Shown piece after piece: positions 7,040 to 17,600 of a stretch of DNA of 64,000 nucleotides; positions within the stretch are counted from its first letter, which is position 1; the number at the start of each line of letters is the position of its first letter. A program made the translations under genes and the position numbers. The DNA lies in the NCBI GenBank assembly GCA_002311665.1, contig DBYX01000022.1, forward strand, positions 62,001 through 126,000, in the 5' to 3' direction. Under the pieces are notes generated by a model. The model worked only from the letters and a program-made list of their open reading frames with translations. It was not told the origin of the DNA and ran no database searches. Origin of the DNA: Lachnoclostridium sp. UBA1175. GTDB lineage: Bacteria > Bacillota > Clostridia > Lachnospirales > Lachnospiraceae.

Positions 7040-9709
7040 ATGCAACAGGAAAGAGACAACCGACAGCGCAGACTCGATCTCGCGGTCTGCCTTCTGATCG
7101 TGCTCGTGTCCGTCCTGCTGCACTCGCTGTCGCTTCCTATACCGTACGCGAACGCGGGCGCGCGCGAGGAGTACCGCACCGAAACCGGCCTGCCGTACCT
7201 CACCGAGATGGACTCCTACCTGTACTGCCGCCTCACCGAGGACCTCGCGAACGGCGACATCTCCGATTACACGCTGCGCCACAGCCGCGGCGACGACCCC
7301 TACATCTCGGCCAATGCGACCGGCGAGGAGGGCGACGTCGTGATGGGTCTCCCGATCCTCGGCGCAACCGTATATAAACTGCTCTCGTGGATCCCCGGCA
7401 TCACGCCGTACCACGTGATCTACTGGCTCGCGCCGTTCCTCGCATCGCTCACCGCGATCCCCGTGTTCTTCTTCGTGAACCGCAGGCTTCGCTCGTTCGG
7501 CGGCCCCGGCCGGCTCGGCGGGCTGGTCGCGGCGGTGCTCGTCGTGACGGCGCAGTCGTTCTCGTGGCACACGCACGCGGGATTTTACGACACGGACATG
7601 GGCCTGTCGCTGCTGCCCTGCATCTTCCTTCTCTGCTACGCGGAGGCGCTGCTCGCGAAGGACCTGCGGAGCCAGCTCCTCTGGGGCTGCGGCAGCGGTC
7701 TCGCACTCTGCGCCCTCTCCACCTTCTGGCGCGCCTACTACGCTTACTTCTGCATCGGCGCGGCAGCGGCCTTCTGCTCGGTCGTCGCGCTGCTTATGGC
7801 TCGTCTTATCCGTCGGAAAATGCTCCGCCTCAGCGCGGTGCGCGGTGCCGCCGTCGGTCTCGCGGCGCAGCTTCTGCTCTGTCTCCCGGTGCGCGGGCTT
7901 GAGCTGTTCACGGACATCGCCGGGATCCTCGGAAACGTGGGCGGATCGCTCGCCAACGGCGACGCGGCATACCCCGACGCAGCCGGCTTCGTCAGCGAGC
8001 TACAGGGGACACCGATGCTTGCGAAGGATTACGGCGAGGGTACGCTTGACCGTATTTTGAACGGATTTGCCGCGTATGCGGACGGCTGTCTCAACGCGCT
8101 CGGCGGCTGGCCGGTGCTGATCGTCACGGCCGCAACCGCCGGCTTCCTCGTGTATGTCGGCTGCCGGATCGTCTTCACGAAGTGGACGGCGCAGCGGTTT
8201 GACACGGCAGCGGCTTCAACGGAAGAAGTTTCGGGCGACACGGCGGAGACTGTGTCGGACGATGTTGCGAATTCTGCCACCGACGATCCCGCACGCGACA
8301 TTTCGATCGACCTTCTCATCACCGCGGTATTCCTCGGTGTGTGGCTCTGCTGCGGCCTCTTCATCATGCTCAAGGGCTCCCGCTTCATCACGATCCCCGT
8401 GCTTCCGGTCGGCATCCTGTGCGGCCTCGGCACCGGGCTTCTCCACCGGTATATGCAGAAGAAAAACCATCCGCTGTGCATCGGCATTATCGCCCTCGCC
8501 GTCGCCGGCTGGGGCTTCGCGGTGCGCGCGGAGTTCGGCTGGCTGCCATGCATCATTGCGGGCGCGGCGGCGCTGGCCGTGGGCCTGCTGCTCTTCTTCA
8601 CGAAGCGCGAAGCGATGATCAACCTGCTCGCGGTGACACTTGTATTCTCTCCGTGCATGGCGTGCACGGGAGGCTCGTACAGCGCGATCCCGGACGGGAG
8701 CGACACGCTGCAGGTGATGTGCGACGCCATCCGCGAACAGACCGAGGAGGACGCCGTGATCGCGTCGTGGTGGGACTACGGATACTTCTACGAGTACGCC
8801 GCCCGCCGGCTGACGCTCGGCGACGGGGGCAATTTCAACGGCGAGTGGAACTACTGGCTGGGGCAGGCGCTGATGACGGACGACCTCCGGCTGACGAAGG
8901 GAATTTGCCGCATGCTCGCAAACTGCGGGCTCGACGCCTCGCACCTTCTTATGACGCGCTACGAGACGGAGGGCGATGAGTACGCCCGCCGCGCCGCCGA
9001 AGTGCTGCTGACGATCCTGCCGATGTCGCGGGATGAAGCTTACGCGGTGCTGACAGGCGACCGCATGGACGCCGCCGCTGCGGAGGAGATTCTCGCGCTC
9101 ACGCACCCCGCCGAGCCCAGACCTGTCTACCTGGTACTCTCGGAGGATATGCTCCGCAAGGTCGGAGCCATCGGAACCTTCGGGCTCTGGGATTTCTCCG
9201 GAAGCTCGCCGAACCTTCCCTACATCCTTCGTTCGCCTTCCGCGGTCACCATCGAGCCCGGCCAATCCGCGGACATCGTGTTCGGCGACAACGCTTTCGT
9301 GCTTCACGCGGAGCGCGACAACGACGGCAGCTTCAGGAATGTCTCGCTGGTCAACGAGGACCGCACGCCGTACTCCCACACGCTTCGCGTGGTACCGCTG
9401 GACGGCATAAACGCGGCGGACAACGCGAACCCGAACCCGTCGACCGGCCCGGTCACGATCGCCCCGGATGACAGCGCGATCCCCGCATACCGGCTTCCCG
9501 CCGGCGGCTCGCTCACCGTGTACCTCCGCGAGGACAGCCCCTCGACCTACCGATGCCTTCTGTGCGACTCGGCCTCGGCTGACAGCGTGCTGATCCGCGG
9601 CTTTATGCTGCAGGGCAACGCCCTGTTCTACCGCAGCGTGACCGACCTTCCGAAATCGGACGGCTCGACATCGCTGCACGAAGTTTCCGTATGGACACTC
9701 GGGAGATGA
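7040..9709 (+). CDS. STT3/PglB-like oligosaccharyltransferase (GT66)
   Basis: An 889-residue membrane protein with about 12 hydrophobic segments and a C-terminal soluble domain. The ATG at 7040 follows a near-perfect AAAGGAGGG site. Every landmark of the STT3 family is present: Asp58 in TEMDSYLY (the first metal ligand, compare PglB D56), DTD at 184-186 in HAGFYDTDMG, the SVSE-like loop motif FVSELQG with Glu320 (compare PglB E319), KGSRF with Arg448, and WWDYG at 577-581. The family transfers a lipid-linked oligosaccharide to Asn in N-X-S/T sequons at the outer membrane face. A Thr/Asp-rich loop of about 40 residues (near 385-425) is low complexity. The gene is monocistronic, with its own promoter and terminator. 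Donor and target proteins are unknown. Confidence 0.9.
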   Translation: MQQERDNRQRRLDLAVCLLIVLVSVLLHSLSLPIPYANAGAREEYRTETGLPYLTEMDSYLYCRLTEDLANGDISDYTLRHSRGDDPYISANATGEEGDVVMGLPILGATVYKLLSWIPGITPYHVIYWLAPFLASLTAIPVFFFVNRRLRSFGGPGRLGGLVAAVLVVTAQSFSWHTHAGFYDTDMGLSLLPCIFLLCYAEALLAKDLRSQLLWGCGSGLALCALSTFWRAYYAYFCIGAAAAFCSVVALLMARLIRRKMLRLSAVRGAAVGLAAQLLLCLPVRGLELFTDIAGILGNVGGSLANGDAAYPDAAGFVSELQGTPMLAKDYGEGTLDRILNGFAAYADGCLNALGGWPVLIVTAATAGFLVYVGCRIVFTKWTAQRFDTAAASTEEVSGDTAETVSDDVANSATDDPARDISIDLLITAVFLGVWLCCGLFIMLKGSRFITIPVLPVGILCGLGTGLLHRYMQKKNHPLCIGIIALAVAGWGFAVRAEFGWLPCIIAGAAALAVGLLLFFTKREAMINLLAVTLVFSPCMACTGGSYSAIPDGSDTLQVMCDAIREQTEEDAVIASWWDYGYFYEYAARRLTLGDGGNFNGEWNYWLGQALMTDDLRLTKGICRMLANCGLDASHLLMTRYETEGDEYARRAAEVLLTILPMSRDEAYAVLTGDRMDAAAAEEILALTHPAEPRPVYLVLSEDMLRKVGAIGTFGLWDFSGSSPNLPYILRSPSAVTIEPGQSADIVFGDNAFVLHAERDNDGSFRNVSLVNEDRTPYSHTLRVVPLDGINAADNANPNPSTGPVTIAPDDSAIPAYRLPAGGSLTVYLREDSPSTYRCLLCDSASADSVLIRGFMLQGNALFYRSVTDLPKSDGSTSLHEVSVWTLGR

Positions 9710-9731
9710 CCTCAGGGTCGTCTCCTTTTTT
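9702..9731 (+). terminator. Rho-independent terminator of the STT3-like gene
   Basis: A stem with arms 9702-9711 and 9716-9725 (one T-G wobble, loop TCAG) is followed by T6. The stop codon at 9707-9709 lies inside the stem. Confidence 0.85.
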
Positions 9732-9750
9732 CCTGCGCCTGCGGATTGCC

Positions 9751-9779
9751 TTGCATTTTCCGAAGAGTTATAGTATAAT
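9751..9779 (+). promoter_or_regulatory. Sigma-A promoter of prfC
   Basis: TTGCAT at 9751-9756, a 17-bp spacer and a perfect TATAAT at 9774-9779, about 100 bases before the start codon. Confidence 0.85.
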
Positions 9780-9877
9780 GTTTTGGCATGTGACCTTAAA
9801 ATGTCGAACTATGCCCTTGCGTGTGCGCGTCCGCGCGTCGCGGGCGTCAATATATCACTTACGAAACGGAAAGACCA

Positions 9878-11506
9878 ATGGCTGAAACGAACGAAAATCT
9901 GACTAACGGCGCGGAAGGCTCGCTGACCGACAACATCCGGAAACGCCGCACTTTCGCGATCATTTCCCACCCGGACGCCGGCAAGACGACCCTGACGGAG
10001 AAGTTCCTGCTCTACGGCGGCGCGATCAACCTCGCGGGCTCCGTGAAGGGGCGCAAGGCAGCGCGCCACGCGGTGTCGGACTGGATGGAGATTGAGAAGG
10101 AGCGAGGCATCAGCGTGACCTCGTCCGTCCTGCAGTTCAACTACGACAACTATTGCATCAACATACTCGACACGCCCGGCCACGAGGATTTCTCGGAGGA
10201 CACGTACCGCACGCTGATGGCTGCGGACTCCGCCGTGATGGTCATCGACGCCAGCAAAGGTGTGGAGCGCCAGACGATCAAGCTCTTCAAGGTTTGCGTC
10301 ATGCGCCACATCCCGATCTTCACGTTCATCAACAAGATGGACCGCGAGGCGAACGACCCCTACGAGCTTATGAGCGACATTGAGAACGTGCTCGGTATCG
10401 CGACGTGCCCGATCAACTGGCCCATCGGCTCCGGCAAGGGCTTCAAGGGTGTGTACGACCGCGAGACACGCGAGGTGGCGCTCTTCACGGCCGCAATGAA
10501 CGGCCAGAAGGAAGTGGCGACCGAGTATATGAATGTGGACGACCCCGCTCTTCGCGAGCGCATCGGCTGGGAATTCCACGACAAGCTGCTCGAGGACGTT
10601 GAACTTCTCGACGGCGCGAACGCGGAGTTCGACCAGGAGCTCGTGAACGCCGGCGAACTGTCGCCTGTCTTCTTCGGAAGCGCGCTCACCAACTTCGGTG
10701 TGGAAACGTTCCTCAAGCATTTCCTGCGGATGACGAGCTCGCCGCTGCCGCGCCAGTCGGACCAGGGCGTGATCGACCCGTTCCGCGACGATTTTTCGGG
10801 TTTTGTGTTCAAGATCCAGGCCAATATGAACAAAGCGCACCGCGACCGCATCGCGTTCCTGCGCATCTGCTCGGGCAAATACGTGCCGGGCATGGAGGTC
10901 AACCACGTGCAGGGCGGGCGCAAGGTCAAGCTCTCGCAGTCGACGCAGATGATGGCAGACGAGCGCCACATCGTCGAGGAGGCGTACGCGGGCGACATCA
11001 TCGGCCTGTTCGACCCGGGAATCTTCGCCATCGGCGACACGCTGTGCACCTCGGGAGACAAGTTCCGCTACGAGGGCATCCCGACGTTCGCGCCGGAGCA
11101 TTTTGCGCGTGTGCGCCAGGTCGACACGATGAAGCGCAAGCAGTTTATGAAGGGCGTGACGCAGATCGCGCAGGAGGGCGCGATCCAGATATTCCAGGAG
11201 TACAACACCGGAATGGAGGAGATCATCGTCGGCGTGGTCGGCACGCTGCAGTTCGATGTCCTGATGTTCCGCTTAAAGAGCGAGTACAATGTTGAGATCA
11301 AGCTCGATCCGCTGCCGTACGAGCACATCCGCTGGGTTGAGAACCCGGACGAGTGCCCGGTCGAGCAGATCGTCGGCACGAGCGATATGAAGCGCATCAA
11401 GGACCTGCACGACAACCCGCTGCTTCTGTTCATCAACCAGTGGTCGGTCGGCATGGTGCTCGAGCGCAACAAGGGTCTGAAACTTGCGGAGTTCAAGGTA
11501 GACTGA
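9878..11506 (+). CDS. prfC: Peptide chain release factor 3
   Basis: A 542-residue translational GTPase that recycles RF1/RF2 from the ribosome after termination. The P-loop SHPDAGKTTLTEK lies at about residues 30-42, and the KGRKAARHAVSDWMEIEKER stretch, diagnostic for RF3, follows. Further GTPase motifs are DTPGHEDF, NKMDREA and a C-terminal RF3 domain. Length matches the family (about 530). The ATG at 9878 is used because the upstream in-frame codons are not conserved; its GGAAAG ribosome-binding site is weak. It has its own promoter. The next gene starts 104 bases downstream with no clear terminator between them. Confidence 0.96.
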   Translation: MAETNENLTNGAEGSLTDNIRKRRTFAIISHPDAGKTTLTEKFLLYGGAINLAGSVKGRKAARHAVSDWMEIEKERGISVTSSVLQFNYDNYCINILDTPGHEDFSEDTYRTLMAADSAVMVIDASKGVERQTIKLFKVCVMRHIPIFTFINKMDREANDPYELMSDIENVLGIATCPINWPIGSGKGFKGVYDRETREVALFTAAMNGQKEVATEYMNVDDPALRERIGWEFHDKLLEDVELLDGANAEFDQELVNAGELSPVFFGSALTNFGVETFLKHFLRMTSSPLPRQSDQGVIDPFRDDFSGFVFKIQANMNKAHRDRIAFLRICSGKYVPGMEVNHVQGGRKVKLSQSTQMMADERHIVEEAYAGDIIGLFDPGIFAIGDTLCTSGDKFRYEGIPTFAPEHFARVRQVDTMKRKQFMKGVTQIAQEGAIQIFQEYNTGMEEIIVGVVGTLQFDVLMFRLKSEYNVEIKLDPLPYEHIRWVENPDECPVEQIVGTSDMKRIKDLHDNPLLLFINQWSVGMVLERNKGLKLAEFKVD

Positions 11507-11610
11507 CCCTCACAGCACAATATACAGGGGAAAATGGTTTGTGCCCGCGCGGCGAACGGGGGAGTCCGCGGGTGTGGGATTCGAATAGAAGAAATCGGAA
11601 AATAACGGAT

Positions 11611-12891
11611 ATGAAGAAAAGAAGCAAAAAATCGACTGCCGGCTCCGGCTCCAAGCTCTACCGGAAACGACTCGCGCGGATCGCGGGGTTCGGCCTCTCC
11701 GACGCGGATGCGGAACCGTTCGACGGCGTAGCGGAACCGGTCGGCGTACTCACCGAGGGTGAACCGACGGTCATCGGAACGGACAACACCGCTCAGGACG
11801 CGGGCGTCTCCTGCCCGGTCGCAACACCGCCGAAGACAAGCTCCACCAGGCGAACGATCGCATGGATCGTCATCTCGTTCGGCATCGCTCTTCTGAGCAT
11901 CTGGGCCGTCACGGCGCAAAATAAAAGATTTTCCTTCCGGGTGTTCCTGGACCGCATCGGCGATGCCAACAAGGGCTGGCTCGCGTGCGCGTTCCTCGCG
12001 ATGCTCGGGTTCATCTGGTTTGAGGCGCTCTCGTTCCGCACGATCCTGCGCGGACTCGGATATAAGCGCAGCCTGTTCGCGAACTATACCTACGCCGCGA
12101 CGGACATTTATTTCTCGGCAATCACGCCGTCGGCAACCGGCGGCCAGCCCGCCTCGGCTTACATTATGATGCACTCCGGCGGCATCTCGGGAAGCGTCAC
12201 GACCGTTACGATCCTCGTGTGCCTCGCGATGTACGCGATGTCGATCATCATTCTCGGCATCTGCTGCTTCGCACTCCGGCCGATGCTGTTCTTCTCGTTC
12301 GGCATCGCCGCGCGCATCATGATCATCGTCGGCGTCATCGTCCAGGTCGGCCTCGCGTTTATGTTCGTGCTGCTGATCCAGCGCGGACAGCTGTTGTGCC
12401 GGATCGCGTGCAAGCTCCTGCCCATCGCGGCCAAGCTTCACCTCGTGCGCAATCCGGAGCGCCGTGCCGAGCGCCTTCGCGAGTCGCTCAACAACTACCG
12501 CCTCTGCGCGGAGATGACCGCGGGCAAGAAGGGAATGCTCCTGCGCGCCCTTCTGTACAACGTGCTGCAGCGCGCATCGCAGATCGCCGTGACGGTCTTC
12601 GCGTTCCTCGCGATGGGCTACAGCCCGAAGAAAGCGCTCGATGTCTTCGCGATCCAGAGCTACACCGTCCTCGGCGCCGCGTACGTGCCGATCCCCGGCG
12701 GAATGGGCGTCATCGATATGATGCTCTCCGACGGACTGAGCGGATACCTCGAGGGCGAGCCGGACTTCGCCGCGACGGATCTCACGCTGTTGAGCCGCTC
12801 GATCTCCTTCTACGCGTGCATCCTTCTGTGCGGCTTCACCGTGCTGATGATCTACCTCGTGCAGAAGCTCCGCGGCCGGAAGATCCGATGA
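11611..12891 (+). CDS. YbhN/AglD2-type membrane protein (LPG synthase TM domain)
   Basis: A 426-residue membrane protein. A basic, then acidic soluble stretch of about 85 residues precedes roughly 8 transmembrane helices. The family signature ITPSATGGQPASAY lies near residues 171-184, and IPGGMGVIDMML near the end is the second conserved block. The family covers the flippase-like part of MprF and the uncharacterised YbhN/AglD2 group. It lacks the lysyl-transferase domain of MprF, so it should not aminoacylate lipids. A lipid or glycolipid transport role is plausible but unproven. It follows prfC and ends at a bidirectional terminator. Confidence 0.88.
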   Translation: MKKRSKKSTAGSGSKLYRKRLARIAGFGLSDADAEPFDGVAEPVGVLTEGEPTVIGTDNTAQDAGVSCPVATPPKTSSTRRTIAWIVISFGIALLSIWAVTAQNKRFSFRVFLDRIGDANKGWLACAFLAMLGFIWFEALSFRTILRGLGYKRSLFANYTYAATDIYFSAITPSATGGQPASAYIMMHSGGISGSVTTVTILVCLAMYAMSIIILGICCFALRPMLFFSFGIAARIMIIVGVIVQVGLAFMFVLLIQRGQLLCRIACKLLPIAAKLHLVRNPERRAERLRESLNNYRLCAEMTAGKKGMLLRALLYNVLQRASQIAVTVFAFLAMGYSPKKALDVFAIQSYTVLGAAYVPIPGGMGVIDMMLSDGLSGYLEGEPDFAATDLTLLSRSISFYACILLCGFTVLMIYLVQKLRGRKIR

Positions 12892-12934
12892 TCAAAAACA
12901 ACAGACCAAAGCAATAAACCAAAGCAAACAAACA

Positions 12935-12965
12935 GGGAGGCAGTTTTGAACTGCCTCCCGTTTTT
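12935..12965. terminator. Bidirectional terminator between convergent genes
   Basis: A perfect 11-bp stem (12935-12945 with 12949-12959, loop TTG) is followed by GTTTTT on the plus strand and by a T-rich TGTTTGTTTG on the minus strand. It serves the YbhN-like gene and the MBL gene, whose stop codon is immediately adjacent. Confidence 0.92.
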
Positions 12966-14578
12966 CATTTTTCCCATTTGCCGGCAAGGGCGTTGACCTG
13001 ATCCGCGAACTTGCCGAGGTCCTTGTTGGACGCTCCGCGGTTCCGCTCGATCACCGCCATCAGCTTCTTGCCCGCCAGCACAAGCCGGTCGAACACGGCG
13101 GACGCCGCTGCCTGCTTCTTCGCCGCAGGCGCCATATCGGCCAGTTTTACGCGGTTTCCGTCGACCAGGCGGGTGTTCGTCACCAGATCGTACAGAGCGC
13201 CGTTGTAGGGCGCCTCAGCGCCGTAGCCGAGCTCCTTCCACACGGTCTCCGCGAACTCCTCGCAGGAGCTCTCCTCGCCGTGGTTCACAAACACCTTCTT
13301 CGGCTTCTCCGGCAAAGCGCTCAGCCAGTCCAGAAGGATCGGCCGGTCCGCGTGACCGCTGATGCCCTCCATCTTGATGATGTTCGCGCGAACGCCGATC
13401 TCCTCGCCGAACAGCTTCACCGAGGTCGCCCCGTCAAGCAGTACGCGGCCGAGCGTGCCGACCGCCTGGTACCCGACGAACAGGATCGTCGACTCCGGGC
13501 GCCAGAGGTTGTGCTTCAGGTGATGCCGGATGCGGCCGGCCTCGCACATACCGCTCGCGGAGAGGATGACCTTCGGCGTGCGGTCCTCGTTGATCAGGCG
13601 CGACTGATCGCTCGTCAGGGATACATTTAACCCCGGAAAACGAAGCGGGTTGACGCCGCCGCGGATGATCTCCGCCGTCGCCTCGTCGCAGTACGAGAGC
13701 ATATCCTGGCTGTAAATGTTGGTCGCCTCGATGGCCAGCGGGCTGTCGATCCACACCGGGAAATCGTCGTGCCCCTTGACCAGCCCCTTCTCCTTGATCT
13801 CGCGGATCAGGTAGAGCATCTCCTGCGTTCTTCCCACGGCAAATGCCGGGATCACCACGTTGCCGCCCTTGTCGAAGGTCGACTGCAGGATGTTGGCCAT
13901 CTGCTCGGTGTAATCCATCCTCTCGCCGTGCTCGCGCGTGCCGTACGTCGACTCGATCACGACATAATCCACCGCGCTGTCCGGCATCTCGGGATCACGG
14001 ATGAGCGGCCGGTTGCGGTTGCCCAGGTCGCCGGAGAAGAGCAGCTTCGTGATGCTTCCGTTCTCGTTGACCGTCACCTCGATGCTCGCCGAACCGAGCA
14101 GGTGTCCCGCGTCGAGCAGACGGATCGAAACACCCTCGATCACCTCCGCGGACTCGTGGTACGGGATCGGACGGAGCAGCTCGATCGCCGCCAGCGCGTC
14201 CTCCATCGTGTACATCGGAACCGCCGCCTCGCGGCCCGCGCGCATCGCTTTGCGCGACTTCCACGAGGTCTCCACCTCCTGGATGTGCGCCGAATCCTTC
14301 AACATAATGCCGCACAGTTTTGCGGTCGGGATCGACGTGTAGATCGGTCCCTTGTAGCCGCCCGCCACAAGAAGCGGCAGCTTGCCCGAGTGGTCGATGT
14401 GCGCGTGCGTGAGCAGCACACAGTCGATGTCGCCCGGCATACACGGCAGCTCGCTGTTCTCGTAGATATCCTTCCCCTGCTCCATACCGCAGTCCACCAG
14501 GATCTTGTGTCCGTTCGCGTGCAGCAGCGTGCACGAACCGGTCACCTCGCGCGCCGCACCCAGAAATTGCATCCGCAT
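12965..14578 (-). CDS. MBL-fold beta-CASP hydrolase with RNA-specificity domain
   Basis: A 537-residue protein combining a metallo-beta-lactamase fold, a beta-CASP insert and the Zn-dependent RMMBL (RNA specificity) segment. The zinc motif THAHIDHSG is at about residues 56-64; further metal ligands are in AGHLLGS and FSGDLGNRN, and the C-terminal ISGHADR is also present. Homologues of the CPSF-73/YsgA type are RNA nucleases in archaea and eukaryotes; in Firmicutes most are uncharacterised. A helical tail of about 70 residues extends beyond the usual end. GGAGGA upstream supports the ATG at 14578. It has no obvious link to the neighbouring glycan genes. Confidence 0.9.
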   Translation of the reverse strand: MRMQFLGAAREVTGSCTLLHANGHKILVDCGMEQGKDIYENSELPCMPGDIDCVLLTHAHIDHSGKLPLLVAGGYKGPIYTSIPTAKLCGIMLKDSAHIQEVETSWKSRKAMRAGREAAVPMYTMEDALAAIELLRPIPYHESAEVIEGVSIRLLDAGHLLGSASIEVTVNENGSITKLLFSGDLGNRNRPLIRDPEMPDSAVDYVVIESTYGTREHGERMDYTEQMANILQSTFDKGGNVVIPAFAVGRTQEMLYLIREIKEKGLVKGHDDFPVWIDSPLAIEATNIYSQDMLSYCDEATAEIIRGGVNPLRFPGLNVSLTSDQSRLINEDRTPKVILSASGMCEAGRIRHHLKHNLWRPESTILFVGYQAVGTLGRVLLDGATSVKLFGEEIGVRANIIKMEGISGHADRPILLDWLSALPEKPKKVFVNHGEESSCEEFAETVWKELGYGAEAPYNGALYDLVTNTRLVDGNRVKLADMAPAAKKQAAASAVFDRLVLAGKKLMAVIERNRGASNKDLGKFADQVNALAGKWEK

Positions 14579-14683
14579 GTCTCTTAGTCCTCCGTCCAGA
14601 TAATTTATCGCAAAGCATATCCGAATACACTTGTTTTACCGTATTTTGCGCCTGCGCTGCTCCCGCGCGGCACTATCCCGCGG

Positions 14684-17600
14684 TCACTCCCGCTGCTCCC
14701 CGCGCAGCACAGCCTCCGCGTACAGCCGCACGCCCGCGCCTGCGTTCGGGTGAATGAAATCGACCATATACCGGCTCTCCGGCTGCGTGGCGAAGACACT
14801 CTCGAGATACGGGTTGGCGTTAATGAACATCACCCCGTACCGCCCGCAGTACGCCTTGAGCGCGTCACAGTACTCGCCGTTCATCCGCCGCTTCTCCGCG
14901 AACGGCAGCGACGACTGCGTGTCCCCGTCGAGCGACGTCCACGGCGCGATGAACACGACCTTCGCGCCCGCCTTCTTCGCGCACAGCTGCTGATACAGCT
15001 TGGCCATCCGTGAGACGTACTCGTCCGCCGTCATTGCGCAGATCTCCTCCTCGCGGTAGCGGACATCGTTCGTGCCCACGGCCACCACGTAAAGGTCCGC
15101 CTCGGGGATCTCACCGATCCGGTCGAGGAAATACTTGACCGTTGCCCCGCCGCGGGCATAATTCCTGATGCTCTTGCCCGCAAGGAATTCCTCCAGCGGC
15201 TCGTACCACGGGCAACCGCCGTTCTTCGACCCCTCCGTCACGCTGTCGCCCACGAAGCACACCGAGGAGGCCTCCTCCAGTGCCTTCCAAAGCGTCCCGG
15301 CCTTCATCGACGTGTCCGCGGAAAGCCCCGTGACCTTCGCCCGCAGGAAGCCGTTTTCCGCAAAATAATATCGCTCCGCGACGGCGGCGATGTCCATCTT
15401 CCGCCCGAACACGACCTCCGTCACGGTGCCGTGCGCCTTCGCCGCGCGCTCGTAATCGTCCGTGCTCAGAACCTTCTGCAGCGACGGATTGTTGACAATC
15501 TCATAAACCGGCAGCGCGCGGTAGTTGCCGCTCATCGCCGCCTGCGTGTACAGCGGGACCACGGCCCCGCCGATCACCTTCTTCGTCCCGCGGTCGACGA
15601 ACACGTCGATCAGCATGCTCGTGTCGCCCTGTTTCTCGCGGTAAATGTTCGCAAAATTCCCGGGGCAGTACGCCGCGAAAACCTTGCGGCCGTCCACCTC
15701 CTCGAACCGCACGGGCTCGACGACGTGCGCGTGATCCCCTAGGATGATGTCCGCGCCGAGCTCGCCGAAGATGCGGAACCACCGCTCCTGCTCCTTGTCC
15801 GGCGTGCCGGCGAACTGCGTACCCATATGCGGCAGCACGATGATCAGATCCGGCTCCGCCTGCTTCGCCTTCGCATAATCCTTCTTCACCTCCGCGAGGC
15901 AGCGCTCGAAGCGCTCGCCCTCCGTCCCGCATGCGACCGAGGTGACATACGAATGCTCCCCGTCGAGGAGCTTGTCCACGGCCAGGCCGTTGGTGCCGTA
16001 GGTGTACGAGAGCACAGCCATGCGGATGCCCTCCGCCTCGACGATCTTGACCCGCTCCGACTCCTTCTCCGCCGCGTCGCGGTAGGAGCCCGTGTGGTCG
16101 AGGCCGGCGGAATCCAGGACGTCGAGCGTCCGCTTCGCGCCGTCGACACCCTTGTCCAGAAGATGGTTGTTCGCGGTCGTGACAAGATCGAAACCGGTGT
16201 CCTTCACTGCGGAGGCGAAGGAATCCGGGTAATTGCGCGTCGTCGAACGACCGCCGTTGCTGTCGACCGAATAACCGGCGCTCTCCCCCGCGAGCGGGCC
16301 CTCAAAAACCCCGATCGCGTAGTCGGCCGATCGGATGTACGGGGAAGCGTACTCGAACACATCCGCGAAGACGTACTCTCCGTCTCGGTACGCGCGCTTC
16401 ACCTGCTCCTCCGACAGGATCAGGTCCCCGGCGAAGGTGATGCGGAACGCCCTGTCGAACGCGTCGCTCTGCTCCGCCGACATCACCGTGTATCGGACAT
16501 CGTCCTCGCTGACACCCTCCAGGTCGTCCCACTCGACGATGCTCTCGCCGTTGAGAATATGCTTCATATCGTCCCAGGAGATCTCCCGGTACGCATCCTT
16601 GACGACGAGAACCACAAACCCGACCGCGACACCCGCAAGCGCAAGCTTCGCGACATCGAACCGGGTCTTCCCGGGTTCCGTGAAGATGTCCGCGCCCCGG
16701 TCCGCAAAACGGTCGAGCGGCTTCGCGATCAGGTTGTTGCCGAACGCCAGGCACAGCACGATCGCCATCGCCGCCGCAAGGACGAACGTCATCGTAACCG
16801 ACTGCTTCGACAGCCAGCCGCCCAGCGCAAGCGTGACTGGACGGTGCAACAGAAAGATCCAGAGCGAATTGCGCCCGATCATCGTGATGAACGGGATCTT
16901 CCGGTTGACCATGACGCAGCGCAGCGCGTAGATCATCAGAAAACCGCAGCCCCACAGGACGATGCGCCCGAAGGAATCATCCTTCCCAACATACGGGAAC
17001 ATCTGCAGCGCATTGTCGGTGTAAGTGAAGAAATGCTGCGCGGCGAGCGCTGCCGCCGCGAACGCCGCCAGGCACCCTGCGCCGACCGCGTAACGCTTCC
17101 ACGTGCGGTTCCGCAGGAACTCCTCATTTTTCTCTTTCGCCAGCAGAAAGCCGGCCATATAGTACGGATAGAAGCCGATGATCCGCCCCACCGCAAGCGT
17201 GTTGTCGATCGACCGGAAGAACCCGGCGAACACCGCGACGGAGAAGAGGATCAGCATAATGGACTTGAATTTGGCGATATGGTGCGCGGTGAGCCGCCAC
17301 GCGATCAGCGCGAGCAGATACCACGCGGAATACATCGGCACCAGCATCGACGCCAAGCCGTAGATGAAACACAGCGCGCTGTTCATCACGAGATAGAGGA
17401 ACACCAGCCGCGCGATCGCGCGCGCCCCGTGCGACCTCTCGCTCTTCCCCAGAAAGCCCGACACAAACACGAACACCGGCATATGGAACATATAGATGAA
17501 ATTGACCGTCCCGTCAATCGCCGCGCTCCGGCTCTGCTGATGGAAAATGAAGTGCGCAAACACAACAAGGAGGATCATCACACCCTTGATGTTGTCCCAG

